64,000 bases of DNA from Mergibacter septicus (GTDB taxonomy: Bacteria > Pseudomonadota > Gammaproteobacteria > Enterobacterales > Pasteurellaceae): positions 1,087,001-1,151,000 of the forward strand of contig NZ_CP022013.1 of NCBI RefSeq assembly GCF_003265225.1. Direction: 5' to 3'. Below, piece after piece: positions 7,157 to 14,834 of the stretch. The notes beneath the pieces were generated by a model. That model saw only the letters and a program-made list of their open reading frames with translations. It ran no database searches and had not been told where the DNA came from. A program made the translations under genes and the position numbers. Each line of letters begins with the position of its first letter. Position 1 is the first letter of the stretch.

Positions 7157-7591
7157 GTGAGTGGACAAAAATTTGATGCATGGTGCTATTCAAGAAAAGC
7201 AATCAGAACATTTAAAATTGATAATATTATCGGCTTAGTTGATGTTAATGGCGAAAGTATGTTAATTGAAACTTATCTTGAGTCAAAAGGATTCCTGAAG
7301 AAAAAGCCAACAAGCAAAAAACAGATACAATCTGGTAATTCTCAATTAGAAGTATGTTTTACGGGTTTCAAAAAATCAGATAAACAACGATTAGAAGCTG
7401 TTGCTAAAGAAAATAATTTTTTTATTAGAACAACTGTTACTAAAAATCTTAACTTTCTTATAACAGGTGAAAATGCTGGTCCAACTAAAATAACTCAAGC
7501 CCAAAATAATGGTGTAGTTATTTTAGATGAAAATGGTTTTTTAAACATGATTGAAACAGGCGAACTTATTGAAAGTCATAAAATTTATTAA
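7157..7591 (+). CDS. BRCT-domain protein, C-terminal part of the frameshifted gene
   Basis: The C-terminal 75 residues (VCFTGFKKSDKQRLEAVA ... NFLITGENAGPTKITQAQ) form a BRCT domain like the one ending NAD-dependent DNA ligases. Before it, FDAWCYSRKAIRTFKIDNIIGL looks like a WYL-type ligand-sensing strand set. The only usable start in this frame is a GTG at 7157 inside that domain. The same frame is open and protein-like back to 7031, which indicates the true N-terminus lies in the upstream membrane gene. BRCT modules bind DNA ends or phosphopeptides; the role in a lysogen is unknown. Confidence 0.7.
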   Translation: MSGQKFDAWCYSRKAIRTFKIDNIIGLVDVNGESMLIETYLESKGFLKKKPTSKKQIQSGNSQLEVCFTGFKKSDKQRLEAVAKENNFFIRTTVTKNLNFLITGENAGPTKITQAQNNGVVILDENGFLNMIETGELIESHKIY

Positions 7592-7610
7592 ACTAATAAT
7601 TATTAGTTCA

Positions 7611-8768
7611 TCATAGCCCCCTTAATTCAAACTCTACCCCACAGCTATACCCACTCTCACTTAGTGAGTGGGTTACTTTGGTAATAATCCATTTTGTATC
7701 ATCAATCTCTGTTTTAAAACCTGTTACTTTAGCGGGTAACTCGGGGATAAGCTCAGGATTGCCTTTTGCAAGAGTTAATGAAAATGTAGCTACACCTCGT
7801 TTTAATTTATCAAAAGCTGCTTTTGCTGCAGTGATCGCTTTTGCTCGATATTTAAAAACGTGGCTTAAAGTCTTTATTTGATTAGTATCTGTTGTGACAG
7901 GTTTAGTTTGAATTAAATTATTATGCTTTTGCTTACTTTCTTCTCCATCTTTTTTTATTTTGTTTTTTCGTTCAATTTTACTGTTTTCATCAATGATCAC
8001 TTCCCCTTTTTTGCCGTTATCTTGATTATGCCAATAGGCTCGCACCGCTTTATAATTCTCACTTTCAGCAAGAGAAAATCTGAAACTATCCCCCACTGAT
8101 CGGCTAATTTCAACTTCGGGTAAAGGTTTACCGCTCGCTGTTTTCATCTCTCCTGCTTTGATAAACATTAAACAACCATTTTTTACAGTTGATATTGCAT
8201 CATAATCTTGTGCTAATCGGCTTAATAAATTAATGGTACTTTCGTTTTGCTGATCAAGATGCTCAATCTGTTGACTACCTAAGTTTTTATCTACTAAGGG
8301 TTTGAGTTTATTTTCTTCCGCTAATTGCTTAATTAAATCAGCTATCTTAATTTTGTGAAAAGAACGTTCCTGTTTTGTCGTTAAAGAACCAAATAAATCA
8401 GCACTTCTCGCCCGAATAGTCAGAGTATCGGGCGAACCGCTATATTCTAGTTCATCAACTTTATATTCTCCTTTTTCAACTAATCCTGTCGTTTTCCAAC
8501 CCAATTCTAATTTGATAATTGCTCCACGACTTGGAAATGCGAGTTGATTGTCGTGATCACTTAGCGTTAGCTCAAGCATATCTGCTTCAAACCCTCGATT
8601 ATCAGTTAAGCTTAAACTAATTAATCGTTCGCTCAGTATCTGAGTAATATCATTTGTACCGTTATTACTAGTTACTATTACTTTAAATAAAGGTGTATCG
8701 TGATTTAATCGTTGATCAATCGTTTTATTAATATTACTTAATAAGTCCATTAATCGTTTCCCCAACAT
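7611..8768 (-). CDS. D: phage late control / tail protein gpD
   Basis: A 385-residue homolog of P2 gpD, a baseplate-hub type tail protein that sits at the tape-measure end. The conserved start of the family is visible in LISLSLTDNRGFEADMLELTLSDHD near residues 50-75, and the RGD-type hub region WIITKVTHSLSESGYSCGVEFELR ends the protein. It overlaps gpU by 35 bp at its annotated start; the internal Met at residue 7 (8750) gives less overlap and may be the true start. It is the last gene of the F operon. Confidence 0.92.
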   Translation of the reverse strand: MLGKRLMDLLSNINKTIDQRLNHDTPLFKVIVTSNNGTNDITQILSERLISLSLTDNRGFEADMLELTLSDHDNQLAFPSRGAIIKLELGWKTTGLVEKGEYKVDELEYSGSPDTLTIRARSADLFGSLTTKQERSFHKIKIADLIKQLAEENKLKPLVDKNLGSQQIEHLDQQNESTINLLSRLAQDYDAISTVKNGCLMFIKAGEMKTASGKPLPEVEISRSVGDSFRFSLAESENYKAVRAYWHNQDNGKKGEVIIDENSKIERKNKIKKDGEESKQKHNNLIQTKPVTTDTNQIKTLSHVFKYRAKAITAAKAAFDKLKRGVATFSLTLAKGNPELIPELPAKVTGFKTEIDDTKWIITKVTHSLSESGYSCGVEFELRGL

Positions 8769-9360
8769 TATTTGCTACACTACTAACCGCATCACCAACA
8801 CTACTCGCTACATTTCCTACAGTTTCACCAATACCATTAGCAACACTACCTATAGCTCCTGTAATACTGCTACCAATTTCGCCAACAGCTCCACTAACTT
8901 TATCAACTAAGCCGCCTGTTACTTCATTCAATCCACCTGTTACTTTATCGGCTAATTCCAGTAACATTGGGTCATCAGTGCGTTTAAGTTGTACAGTAAA
9001 ATCAATAGCTCTTGGAGAACCATCACCAAATAATTCTGTGCGAGTTTCGCTAATTTTTTCAATCACAAAAAAGCCAATTAATTCAGAATTTCCCATTAAA
9101 AGAGGGTAACTTCCGCCTTTATCTGCCATTAGTTCTAGCATAGCTAAACTTAGCCGTCCGCCTGTAATTTCAGGCATTAACCGCCCACTTAAGGTTATAC
9201 TTTCGCTCTCTTTACCCAAAAACTGACTTTGTGGCATTTTGCCTACTACGCTATTTGTTGGGTGTCGCCAACTGCTATCTCGTTGTAAACTTTGAAAAGG
9301 TAACGTGCTACGCATAAACACAAACATTCCTAAAGTACATAATGCGGTATTCTGAAACAT
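8734..9360 (-). CDS. U: tail protein gpU with an extended repetitive C-terminus
   Basis: Residues 1-135 match P2 gpU (tail terminator/tube-associated protein): the SWRHPTNSVVGKMPQSQFLG segment and LTDELF-like core ending in FTVQLKRTDD. The remaining 70 residues are a low-complexity tail built from Gly, Val, Ser and Ala with recurring GxVGxxxS units (VSGAVGEIGSS, ANGIGETVGNV). This makes 208 residues, longer than P2 gpU (about 160). The tail is probably amphipathic or fibrous. It follows E' directly, where P2 would have the tape-measure gene. Confidence 0.88.
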   Translation of the reverse strand: MFQNTALCTLGMFVFMRSTLPFQSLQRDSSWRHPTNSVVGKMPQSQFLGKESESITLSGRLMPEITGGRLSLAMLELMADKGGSYPLLMGNSELIGFFVIEKISETRTELFGDGSPRAIDFTVQLKRTDDPMLLELADKVTGGLNEVTGGLVDKVSGAVGEIGSSITGAIGSVANGIGETVGNVASSVGDAVSSVANNVGETINGLIK

Positions 9361-9403
9361 CTCTTTTCCCCTATAAAAAAGGGACGTGTAACGCCCCTAT
9401 TTC

Positions 9404-9867
9404 TTATTCATCAACTTGATTGCGTTCTCTGGCTTTTTCTCGCCACATCATTAATTCGTTCAAGTCCATTTGCTCAAAAGCTTGCGGTGTCCAATGAAAA
9501 ACTGTTGCAATATCTGCAATCGCATCTTCAACTGTCGCAGGAATTAATAGCGGGGCTAAGCTGTCATCACTTCTTCCCTCTGTTCTGTTTTGACGAAAAA
9601 ACCGATAGTTGCTGTCGCTAATTCGGTGAAATCTGCTATATCTAATTGTTGAATTTCAGTTTTATGCAACATAGGATAAGTAATCCGTGGTAATAGCGTA
9701 GTTAATGTATCTACATCTGCATTTAATACGTTGATCATATTTAAGCCCTTCAAACTTAAAACAGTTGGCTTACTCACTTCAACTTCACTAAATTCAGCTT
9801 CACCTCTTTTGAGGGTTGACGATAGTTTAATTACTTTTTTATTTAAATCTTTTTCTACTTTTGCCAT
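9404..9867 (-). CDS. E-E': tail assembly chaperone E+E' made by -1 frameshift
   Basis: The first 91 codons are those of gpE. A slippery heptamer T TTT TTC at 9601-9595, in the correct phase, allows a -1 shift. Reading then continues from 9595 for 63 residues (RQNRTEGRSDDSLAPLLIPA ... DAIADIATVFHWTPQAFEQM) to a TAA at 9406-9404. The extension matches the E'/GpG-T type, with the HW and final MWREKARERN helix. The fusion of about 154 residues is close to P2 E+E'. There is no independent start for E'. It acts as a chaperone for the tape-measure protein. Confidence 0.85.
9556..9867 (-). CDS. E: tail assembly chaperone gpE
   Basis: A 103-residue protein of the P2 gpE family, needed for tail assembly together with the frameshifted E+E' form. 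It starts with MAKVEKDLNKKVIKL and the core LSTLKRGEAEFSEVEVSKPT is typical of the phage tail E family. It follows the tube gene FII by 60 bp, and the slippery site sits 12 codons before its stop. Confidence 0.9.
   Translation of the reverse strand: MAKVEKDLNKKVIKLSSTLKRGEAEFSEVEVSKPTVLSLKGLNMINVLNADVDTLTTLLPRITYPMLHKTEIQQLDIADFTELATATIGFFVKTEQREEVMTA
9595..9601 (-). promoter_or_regulatory. -1 programmed ribosomal frameshift heptamer T TTT TTC
   Basis: The zero-frame codons are GGT TTT TTC, so the heptamer X XXY YYZ is satisfied with X=Y=T and Z=C. P2 uses T TTT TTG at the same place in E. The -1 frame is open for 63 further codons and encodes a recognisable E' sequence. Confidence 0.85.
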
Positions 9868-9927
9868 TGTGTTTTCCTTGGAGTTCTAATTTAATTGAAA
9901 AAGGGGTATTGCCCCTTAGGGAATAAG

Positions 9928-10434
9928 TTATAAACCGATTGCTTTGCGGTGTTCACTCAATCTGTCTTTACCATCAACAACAAAAATACTGTTTAACATA
10001 TCAATCTCAACAACATCTTTGCCGTTTTCAATCAGTTTGTAATACGTTAAAGGGACTTTAAACGTTTGCTCAGTATCGTCACCCGCTTTGCTATTACCGT
10101 TATCAATTTCAGTAAAGCGACCTCGCATTACAATCTCAATTGAAGTAACTTGATTAGTATTATCTTCTTCGTATGCCCCCATAAAACGCAGTGGCATTCC
10201 ATCAATACTGGCTCCAAAGCCTTTGATCAATTCAGTCATATATCCGCCCATTTTAAATTCACATTCGAGCTTTTCTAATCCCAGATTAATATCGACTGCA
10301 CCAATCATACCGCCTGAGCGAAACTCTTCGACTTTCATCGCCAATTTTGGCGTTGTAACTTCTGTAACTTGCCCGATATAGCGATTGCCGTCCGCAATAA
10401 AATTCATCAGTTTTAATTTTCGAGGTAGTGCCAC
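9928..10434 (-). CDS. FII: major tail tube protein gpFII
   Basis: A 168-residue contractile-tail tube protein of the P2 FII family. The start ALPRKLKLMNFIADGNRYIG and the VTTPKLAMKVEEFRSGGMIGAVDINLGLEKLE block are characteristic. It forms the inner tube inside the sheath. It follows the sheath gene by 10 bp in the F operon. Confidence 0.95.
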   Translation of the reverse strand: MALPRKLKLMNFIADGNRYIGQVTEVTTPKLAMKVEEFRSGGMIGAVDINLGLEKLECEFKMGGYMTELIKGFGASIDGMPLRFMGAYEEDNTNQVTSIEIVMRGRFTEIDNGNSKAGDDTEQTFKVPLTYYKLIENGKDVVEIDMLNSIFVVDGKDRLSEHRKAIGL

Positions 10435-10444
10435 GTTTTACTCC

Positions 10445-11644
10445 TTAACTTGCCACTTTATCAGCAAAGTCAACTAAATATTGGTCGGTGATGCGTTGAT
10501 TAAAGCCTAATTGTTCAAGCGGAGGAACGGGACCATAGTCATAATCAATTAGTAACTTACCATCTTGTAAGCTTTCTTTACCGTTTAACTCTTTCGAAAG
10601 CCAAGCTTTACCGCCCATTAGCATTCCTTTAGTAGTTAAGTCTCGCCATTTTGCATTGATCCCTTCGATAATATCTTTAATCAACGTTACCGAAACATCT
10701 TTATCAACTGCCCAATCAAAAGAAGCAGCAATCGTATCTTTTAACACTTGAGCAGTACGAGTATAAACTTCAAACTTAAACGCTGGATCATCTGCACAAG
10801 TGCGTAACCCCCAGAAACGAAAGCCGTTATAATTGACACAGCAGGTAATACCCTTTTCATTGAGATAATTCACGTCAGTTGAACTGTCATTAATATCAAA
10901 ATAAATTTCTTTCGTTACACCACTTACACCGTTGATACCCTTATTAGAAATGGAGGTATGCCAGCCAAATTCTTTATCTTGATAAGCTCGAATTGCACAA
11001 GCTCGCACTACCGCATAATCTGTTTCAACTTTACTCGTATTCGGATTGAAAGAAAGAAAATCGCCAAAAATCAACATAACTTCCCGTTGTGAGAAATTGC
11101 TTTTATATGTAACAGCTTGTTCTTTCGTATTACAGCCATAACAAGATAAATAAGCAAAAGCATTCAACTTAGCAGCAAGAGCTGCTAACTCAACTGCAAC
11201 TTCTTTAGTATCATGTTTGGGTACGCATAAAATGCGAGGTTTAATGCCGAAATTAACACTAGCGGTCAACAACGCTTTCATTCCAGTGTAAGCCCCGTTT
11301 TCATCGACTGTACCAATGATATTCGTATTCATCTCGCTTTTGTATTCGTCTGCTTCGCTCGTTTCATCGTGCGTTGACTCAGCAACTCGGACCACTATCA
11401 CTTTGCAATTAACAATATCAGCAATCCCATCGAGGGTACGAGATAACGTTCCTTTTTTACCTGCTTTTGCAATATAAGCTTGTGGGTTCGTGAGTAGAAC
11501 TGCTTTATTCAGCGGAAAAGTTGTTGCATCGGCATCGTTAGCTGTACACACTACGCCGATCACTGCTGTTGAAATTGTAGCAAGTGAACGAACAATATTC
11601 GTTATTTCATTCACTCGCACGCCATGTAAGTATTCTTCTGACAT
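10445..11644 (-). CDS. FI: major tail sheath protein gpFI
   Basis: A 399-residue contractile sheath protein (P2 FI family). The N-terminal LHGVRVNEIT and the conserved WGLRTCADDPAFKFEVYTRTAQVL region with the C-terminal sheath domain (VPPLEQLGFNQRITDQYLVDF) are visible. It is the first gene of the F operon; the operon head carries a late-activation motif at 11711-11734. Confidence 0.96.
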   Translation of the reverse strand: MSEEYLHGVRVNEITNIVRSLATISTAVIGVVCTANDADATTFPLNKAVLLTNPQAYIAKAGKKGTLSRTLDGIADIVNCKVIVVRVAESTHDETSEADEYKSEMNTNIIGTVDENGAYTGMKALLTASVNFGIKPRILCVPKHDTKEVAVELAALAAKLNAFAYLSCYGCNTKEQAVTYKSNFSQREVMLIFGDFLSFNPNTSKVETDYAVVRACAIRAYQDKEFGWHTSISNKGINGVSGVTKEIYFDINDSSTDVNYLNEKGITCCVNYNGFRFWGLRTCADDPAFKFEVYTRTAQVLKDTIAASFDWAVDKDVSVTLIKDIIEGINAKWRDLTTKGMLMGGKAWLSKELNGKESLQDGKLLIDYDYGPVPPLEQLGFNQRITDQYLVDFADKVAS

Positions 11645-11710
11645 AATCGCCCCTTTGTCTATAAACTAAGGCGATTGTCTTAAATGACTAATTGAAATGC
11701 ACTCAATAGC

Positions 11711-11734
11711 TTTTGTGGAAGTGGGGTTCACTCA
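11711..11734. promoter_or_regulatory. late activator site upstream of the F operon
   Basis: TTTTGT, 12 bases, CACTCA on the plus strand; TGT at 11714-11716 and CAC at 11729-11731. The halves are inverted copies of each other (TTTTGTGGAA and ATTGAGTGAA on the opposite strand). The same pattern occurs upstream of V and P. Its centre is about 78 bp from the FI start codon. Binding by the Ogr-like protein is inferred from the P2 TGT-N12-ACA rule. Confidence 0.55.
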
Positions 11735-11793
11735 ATAAAAAATCAGTTGAAATATTTGGTTTACTTTTCGTTAGCAAAGGAAAATAAGTAATA

Positions 11794-11827
11794 AAAAGCA
11801 CCTTAATGTATAAATTAAGGTGCTTTT
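11794..11827 (-). terminator. 14-bp stem terminator after the HNH gene
   Basis: AAAAGCACCTTAAT (11794-11807) and ATTAAGGTGCTTTT (11814-11827) form a perfect 14-bp stem with a 6-base loop and T/A tracts on both sides. It lies between the HNH gene and the FI promoter and insulates the two. A second, weaker GC hairpin (CGCC/GGCG) lies at about 11873-11896, just after the HNH stop. Confidence 0.85.
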
Positions 11828-11913
11828 ATTTATTAAAACCTATTTAGGTTAAATTTTATGATACTCCAAGAGAAAACCGCCAAAAGGGCGTTTTTTAAAT
11901 TAGCTACGAATCC

Positions 11914-13425
11914 CTAGCATTTCAAAATTTTGGCTAGTTTTAGACATATTTGTCTTAAGCATTTCTGTACTTTTATCATTTGACACGAAGTATTTTTTAA
12001 ATTTTCATTGGCTAATAATAAATTTTTGTTCTGAATACATTCCTGTACTTTTATCATTTGACACAGCATATTTTTTAAATTTTCATTGGCTAATAATAAA
12101 ATCTCGTTATGAATATTTAGAACAATATCTTCATCGTCCCGAATGTTTTTTTGAGTATATCTCTTTGCTAAGTTTAAGCTTAATCTTTCCATAAAATATT
12201 GAAGATCTAATAAATCTAATAAATCTAATAAATCTAGATCATATAATGATTTTATATCGTCTTTTAGCTTAGACATAATTTGTGAATCTTCTTTGAATTC
12301 GAGTAGTATGTTCAAATATTTACTCAAAGAGGAATAACAAGACTTAAAATCACTATTTTTACTAATAATATATATAGAGTTATAAATATCTTCTTGATTG
12401 TTTTTCCAAAATTCCAATAACTCATCTTCTGATTTGAGATTTTTCATTTTATCTTTCAGAATCTCATTTTGTCGATTATTTTCGAATTTACTTAACTTTT
12501 CCGCTAGTTTATTCGTATAGGGTATTATATTCTTTACTTTATCCTGATGTAACTCAGGAGAAAATTCAATATTTAGTTCGGTTGGTAATAACTCTTTTTT
12601 CATACTATCATTAGGATTCAAACTAACATGTAAAGGGTGAACATACACAACAAAATTTTCAAATTCATCAATATATTCACTAATTTTAACTGTATAAGTA
12701 AACACATTAAAATAAGATATTATTCCATATAGAACATTATTATCTTTAATAAATGCAATGGTATGTTCAACTTGACTTTCATCGTCCTTCAAAAATGAAG
12801 GATAATTTTCAAGCGATATTATATCCATACTAAATTTTATATCACTTAATAGAATTTCTTTGATTTTATCAAGTTTAATTTTTTCTAATGTTTCTCTATC
12901 GTAATGCGCAAGAAATGTTATTAACAAATATAATGTTGCTTTGAAAGAATCCTCTGTCCCAAAGGAAATGTCAATACTCAATGTACTCATATATTCTGAT
13001 ATATTTTCTCCTTTTAATGATATCATTTTCATATTATAATTTTTTTGAAATTTTTGCAGAAACTTATGCAAATCTTTATCAGAGGAGTATTCAATCCTCA
13101 CTTCTTTGCCATCAAGTATTTCATCTATAGAGATATTATCCTCTATAGAAATAGATATATCCCCATTAGATTCTCTTTTATAAACTTTTCTAGTTTTTTT
13201 GTCTTTCAACTTTATTGGTTTAGGTTCTCCACGATCGGGGGTTACTCCAAATAAATTATTTATAGCACCTATTTTCGATTCTAATACATTAACATATAAA
13301 CCTAAATCTGAATTATGCTGTTTACAATAGATTTTTTTATTTTTTAATCTGCCACCAAAAGAAGATGGAAAAACATGTTCAGCAGAAGTTTCATTACTAT
13401 CACAGAAAATACAATATTTTCCCAT
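11914..13425 (-). CDS. HNH-type putative nuclease, accessory (moron) gene in the fun(Z)-like slot
   Basis: A 503-residue protein. The N-terminal 45 residues carry a zinc-stabilised HNH-like motif: CIFC (C5, C8), EHVFPSSFGG (His at about 17) and CKQHNSDLG (Cys, His, Asn). These residues resemble HNH nucleases that protect or cut DNA. The remaining 450 residues are mostly helical, strongly AT-rich in codon use and unlike any family I recognise. The C-terminus has an in-frame 78-bp duplication (NLKNxxCQMIKVQxC twice) and a DLL repeat. It has its own promoter (13450-13477) and terminator, and lies where P2 carries fun(Z). A phage-exclusion or defence effector is inferred, not shown. Confidence 0.75.
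   Translation of the reverse strand: MGKYCIFCDSNETSAEHVFPSSFGGRLKNKKIYCKQHNSDLGLYVNVLESKIGAINNLFGVTPDRGEPKPIKLKDKKTRKVYKRESNGDISISIEDNISIDEILDGKEVRIEYSSDKDLHKFLQKFQKNYNMKMISLKGENISEYMSTLSIDISFGTEDSFKATLYLLITFLAHYDRETLEKIKLDKIKEILLSDIKFSMDIISLENYPSFLKDDESQVEHTIAFIKDNNVLYGIISYFNVFTYTVKISEYIDEFENFVVYVHPLHVSLNPNDSMKKELLPTELNIEFSPELHQDKVKNIIPYTNKLAEKLSKFENNRQNEILKDKMKNLKSEDELLEFWKNNQEDIYNSIYIISKNSDFKSCYSSLSKYLNILLEFKEDSQIMSKLKDDIKSLYDLDLLDLLDLLDLQYFMERLSLNLAKRYTQKNIRDDEDIVLNIHNEILLLANENLKNMLCQMIKVQECIQNKNLLLANENLKNTSCQMIKVQKCLRQICLKLAKILKC
11960..12115 (-). repeat. 78-bp tandem duplication inside the HNH gene
   Basis: Two adjacent units of 78 bp (about 11960-12037 and 12038-12115) share CTGTACTTTTATCATTTGAC and the following TATTTTTTAAATTTTCATTG block with few differences. 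78 is a multiple of three, so the duplication adds 26 residues without breaking the frame. Confidence 0.85.
12206..12236 (-). repeat. 9-bp microsatellite (TCTAATAAA) in the HNH gene
   Basis: Three full copies of TCTAATAAA plus a partial copy encode DLLDLLDLLDL on the minus strand. Copy changes would be in frame and alter the length of a Leu/Asp helix rather than switch the gene off. Confidence 0.9.
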
Positions 13426-13449
13426 ATAGACTCCAATTTATATTATTTA

Positions 13450-13477
13450 ATACTATATTCCGTATAGATATTGCCAA
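13450..13477 (-). promoter_or_regulatory. promoter of the HNH moron
   Basis: On the minus strand TTGGCA (13477-13472), a 16-bp spacer and TAGTAT (13455-13450), followed by an AT-rich leader with TTGGAG before the ATG at 13425. It would allow expression in the lysogen independently of late activation. Confidence 0.6.
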
Positions 13478-13572
13478 CCACGGAACCAACCGTTTATTAA
13501 AACGTTTTTTGATTATATTTAAAATATACTACAATTTTCCCTAAAAAAAACCTCTGATTAGAGGATTATTTG

Positions 13573-13692
13573 TTAGAACTTATAAACTAGATTATCTTCA
13601 TATTTTCCAGAATAAAGGGCGGTCTTGGGTCTATGCAGGTCTGGTCTGCTTAGGCTGTTGTGATAAGTGTTCCTGCACTTATCACTTCACCG
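13573..13692 (-). other. structured GC-richer block between the NlpC-like gene and the HNH cassette
   Basis: A perfect 10-bp hairpin GTGATAAGTG/CACTTATCAC with loop TTCCTG (13660-13685) lies just downstream of the 13710 stop. Next to it, four GGTCT units occur within 13621-13648 (AGACC on the minus strand). One minus frame (13686-13573) is open for 37 codons ending in KYEDNLVYKF but has no normal start. It may be a gene remnant, an RNA structure or a terminator-like processing site. The rest of 13426-13709 holds the HNH promoter and AT-rich spacer. Confidence 0.35.
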
Positions 13693-13709
13693 CTTTCTCT
13701 TATTGATGA

Positions 13710-14198
13710 TCACTTCATACATTCCCCCTTATTTTTGTTGAAAATTGCCGCTAAATGATTAGGACTAAACCGCCAGCCGTGATTTGAATTAAAAATTACA
13801 TTAAAGCACCACTCACTACAAAAAAAGCGGCTTTTTCTCTCTCTTAATCCAAAAACAACGCCGAGTGCACCGAAAATATCGTATTTTTTGCCTTTTGTTT
13901 TTTCAAAATAGCTTTTAATTTGTTCTTCAGTGATATTATCAAGCTGAATTAAATCCCACTTATCTTTGTTTATGTTAATCTGCTTCTTACGTACGCCGCC
14001 GTCCCTCGGTGATGATGAATAGCAATCATAAATAATCTCACGTTCATAGTGATAACCGTTTAAATACTCAACACGCTCAACGACTAACTCACAGTGTGAA
14101 TAAATGCCTTTTGTGAAAAAGCGAATCAATCCATCTTTGATTCGTTCTATTTTTGAACTAGGTTTTCCTTTATATAAAGCTAAGTAGATTTTATTCAT
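13710..14198 (-). CDS. permuted NlpC/P60-like (papain-fold) phage protein
   Basis: A 162-residue protein. A His in YSHCELVVERV (about residue 36) and a Cys in SRFFCSEWCFNVIF (about 128) are arranged as in the circularly permuted NlpC/P60 (YiiX/YaeF-type) papain fold, where His precedes Cys. Members are hydrolases or transferases acting on amide or lipid thioester bonds. It overlaps the tail-fibre assembly gene by 8 bp, so it is transcribed with the V operon. A role in cell-wall entry or host modification is possible but not shown. Confidence 0.65.
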   Translation of the reverse strand: MNKIYLALYKGKPSSKIERIKDGLIRFFTKGIYSHCELVVERVEYLNGYHYEREIIYDCYSSSPRDGGVRKKQININKDKWDLIQLDNITEEQIKSYFEKTKGKKYDIFGALGVVFGLRERKSRFFCSEWCFNVIFNSNHGWRFSPNHLAAIFNKNKGECMK

Positions 14199-14832
14199 TT
14201 TCTACCGCCTTTAATTTCGCTTTTTCCTGTTCTAAGAACTCATCGTAAGTAGTAGTCCAGCCCGTTGAATAATCATATTCGAGAGGATTTTCTGCTGCTA
14301 GCATTGCTGTTTTATGCTTGATTGCATTAGCGTGATTTTGTTGAATAACACTCATAATCGCTGCCCACATTGAGATTAATTTTTGCTTGTTAATCGGTAT
14401 CGTGTCGTTATCAGCACAAGTCCAATAAATTTCTTGCTCGCCAAATAAATCAAAACTTGACTTAATATTTGATAAATTACGCTGAGCTTTATCGTCTGTA
14501 TCTATCCACTTATCAATTTGTTGAACATACACCCCACCCGCCGTTTTTTTATCTCTGAGTGCATTAATTTGATTGCGAATTGCGTTTTGCTGTTCCGCTT
14601 TTAACACTTCTCTATCAACTTCAAGTTTTACGACTTTTCCATTTTGATAAACCACTTGTGTGTCTAACAGTTGATTTTGCAATGTTTCATCAGCTTCTAT
14701 ATAAGAGAAATCCGAGTAATTTTGCTTTGCAAATTCAATTAACGCTTCTAGCGTATCAGCGTGAATTCCGACAACTAATGATGTAATGCGTTTCCCGCTT
14801 TCATCTAAAATAATTAAATAATTTTTATTCAT
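14191..14832 (-). CDS. tail fibre assembly protein (gpG-like)
   Basis: A 213-residue protein following the tail fibre by 2 bp, the position of P2 gene G. The C-terminal half resembles DUF4376-type tail-fibre-associated proteins (RNQINALRDKKTAGGVYVQ ... NDTIPINKQKLISMW), which act as fibre chaperones or adhesin accessory parts. The first 60 residues (IILDESGKRITSLVVGIHAD) are variable. Function is inferred from place and family. Confidence 0.75.
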   Translation of the reverse strand: MNKNYLIILDESGKRITSLVVGIHADTLEALIEFAKQNYSDFSYIEADETLQNQLLDTQVVYQNGKVVKLEVDREVLKAEQQNAIRNQINALRDKKTAGGVYVQQIDKWIDTDDKAQRNLSNIKSSFDLFGEQEIYWTCADNDTIPINKQKLISMWAAIMSVIQQNHANAIKHKTAMLAAENPLEYDYSTGWTTTYDEFLEQEKAKLKAVENE

Positions 14833-14834
14833 AA

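Noticed and set aside
12206-12236. Microsatellite as on/off phase variation
   Set aside because: The unit is 9 bp, so gain or loss keeps the frame; only length variation is possible.
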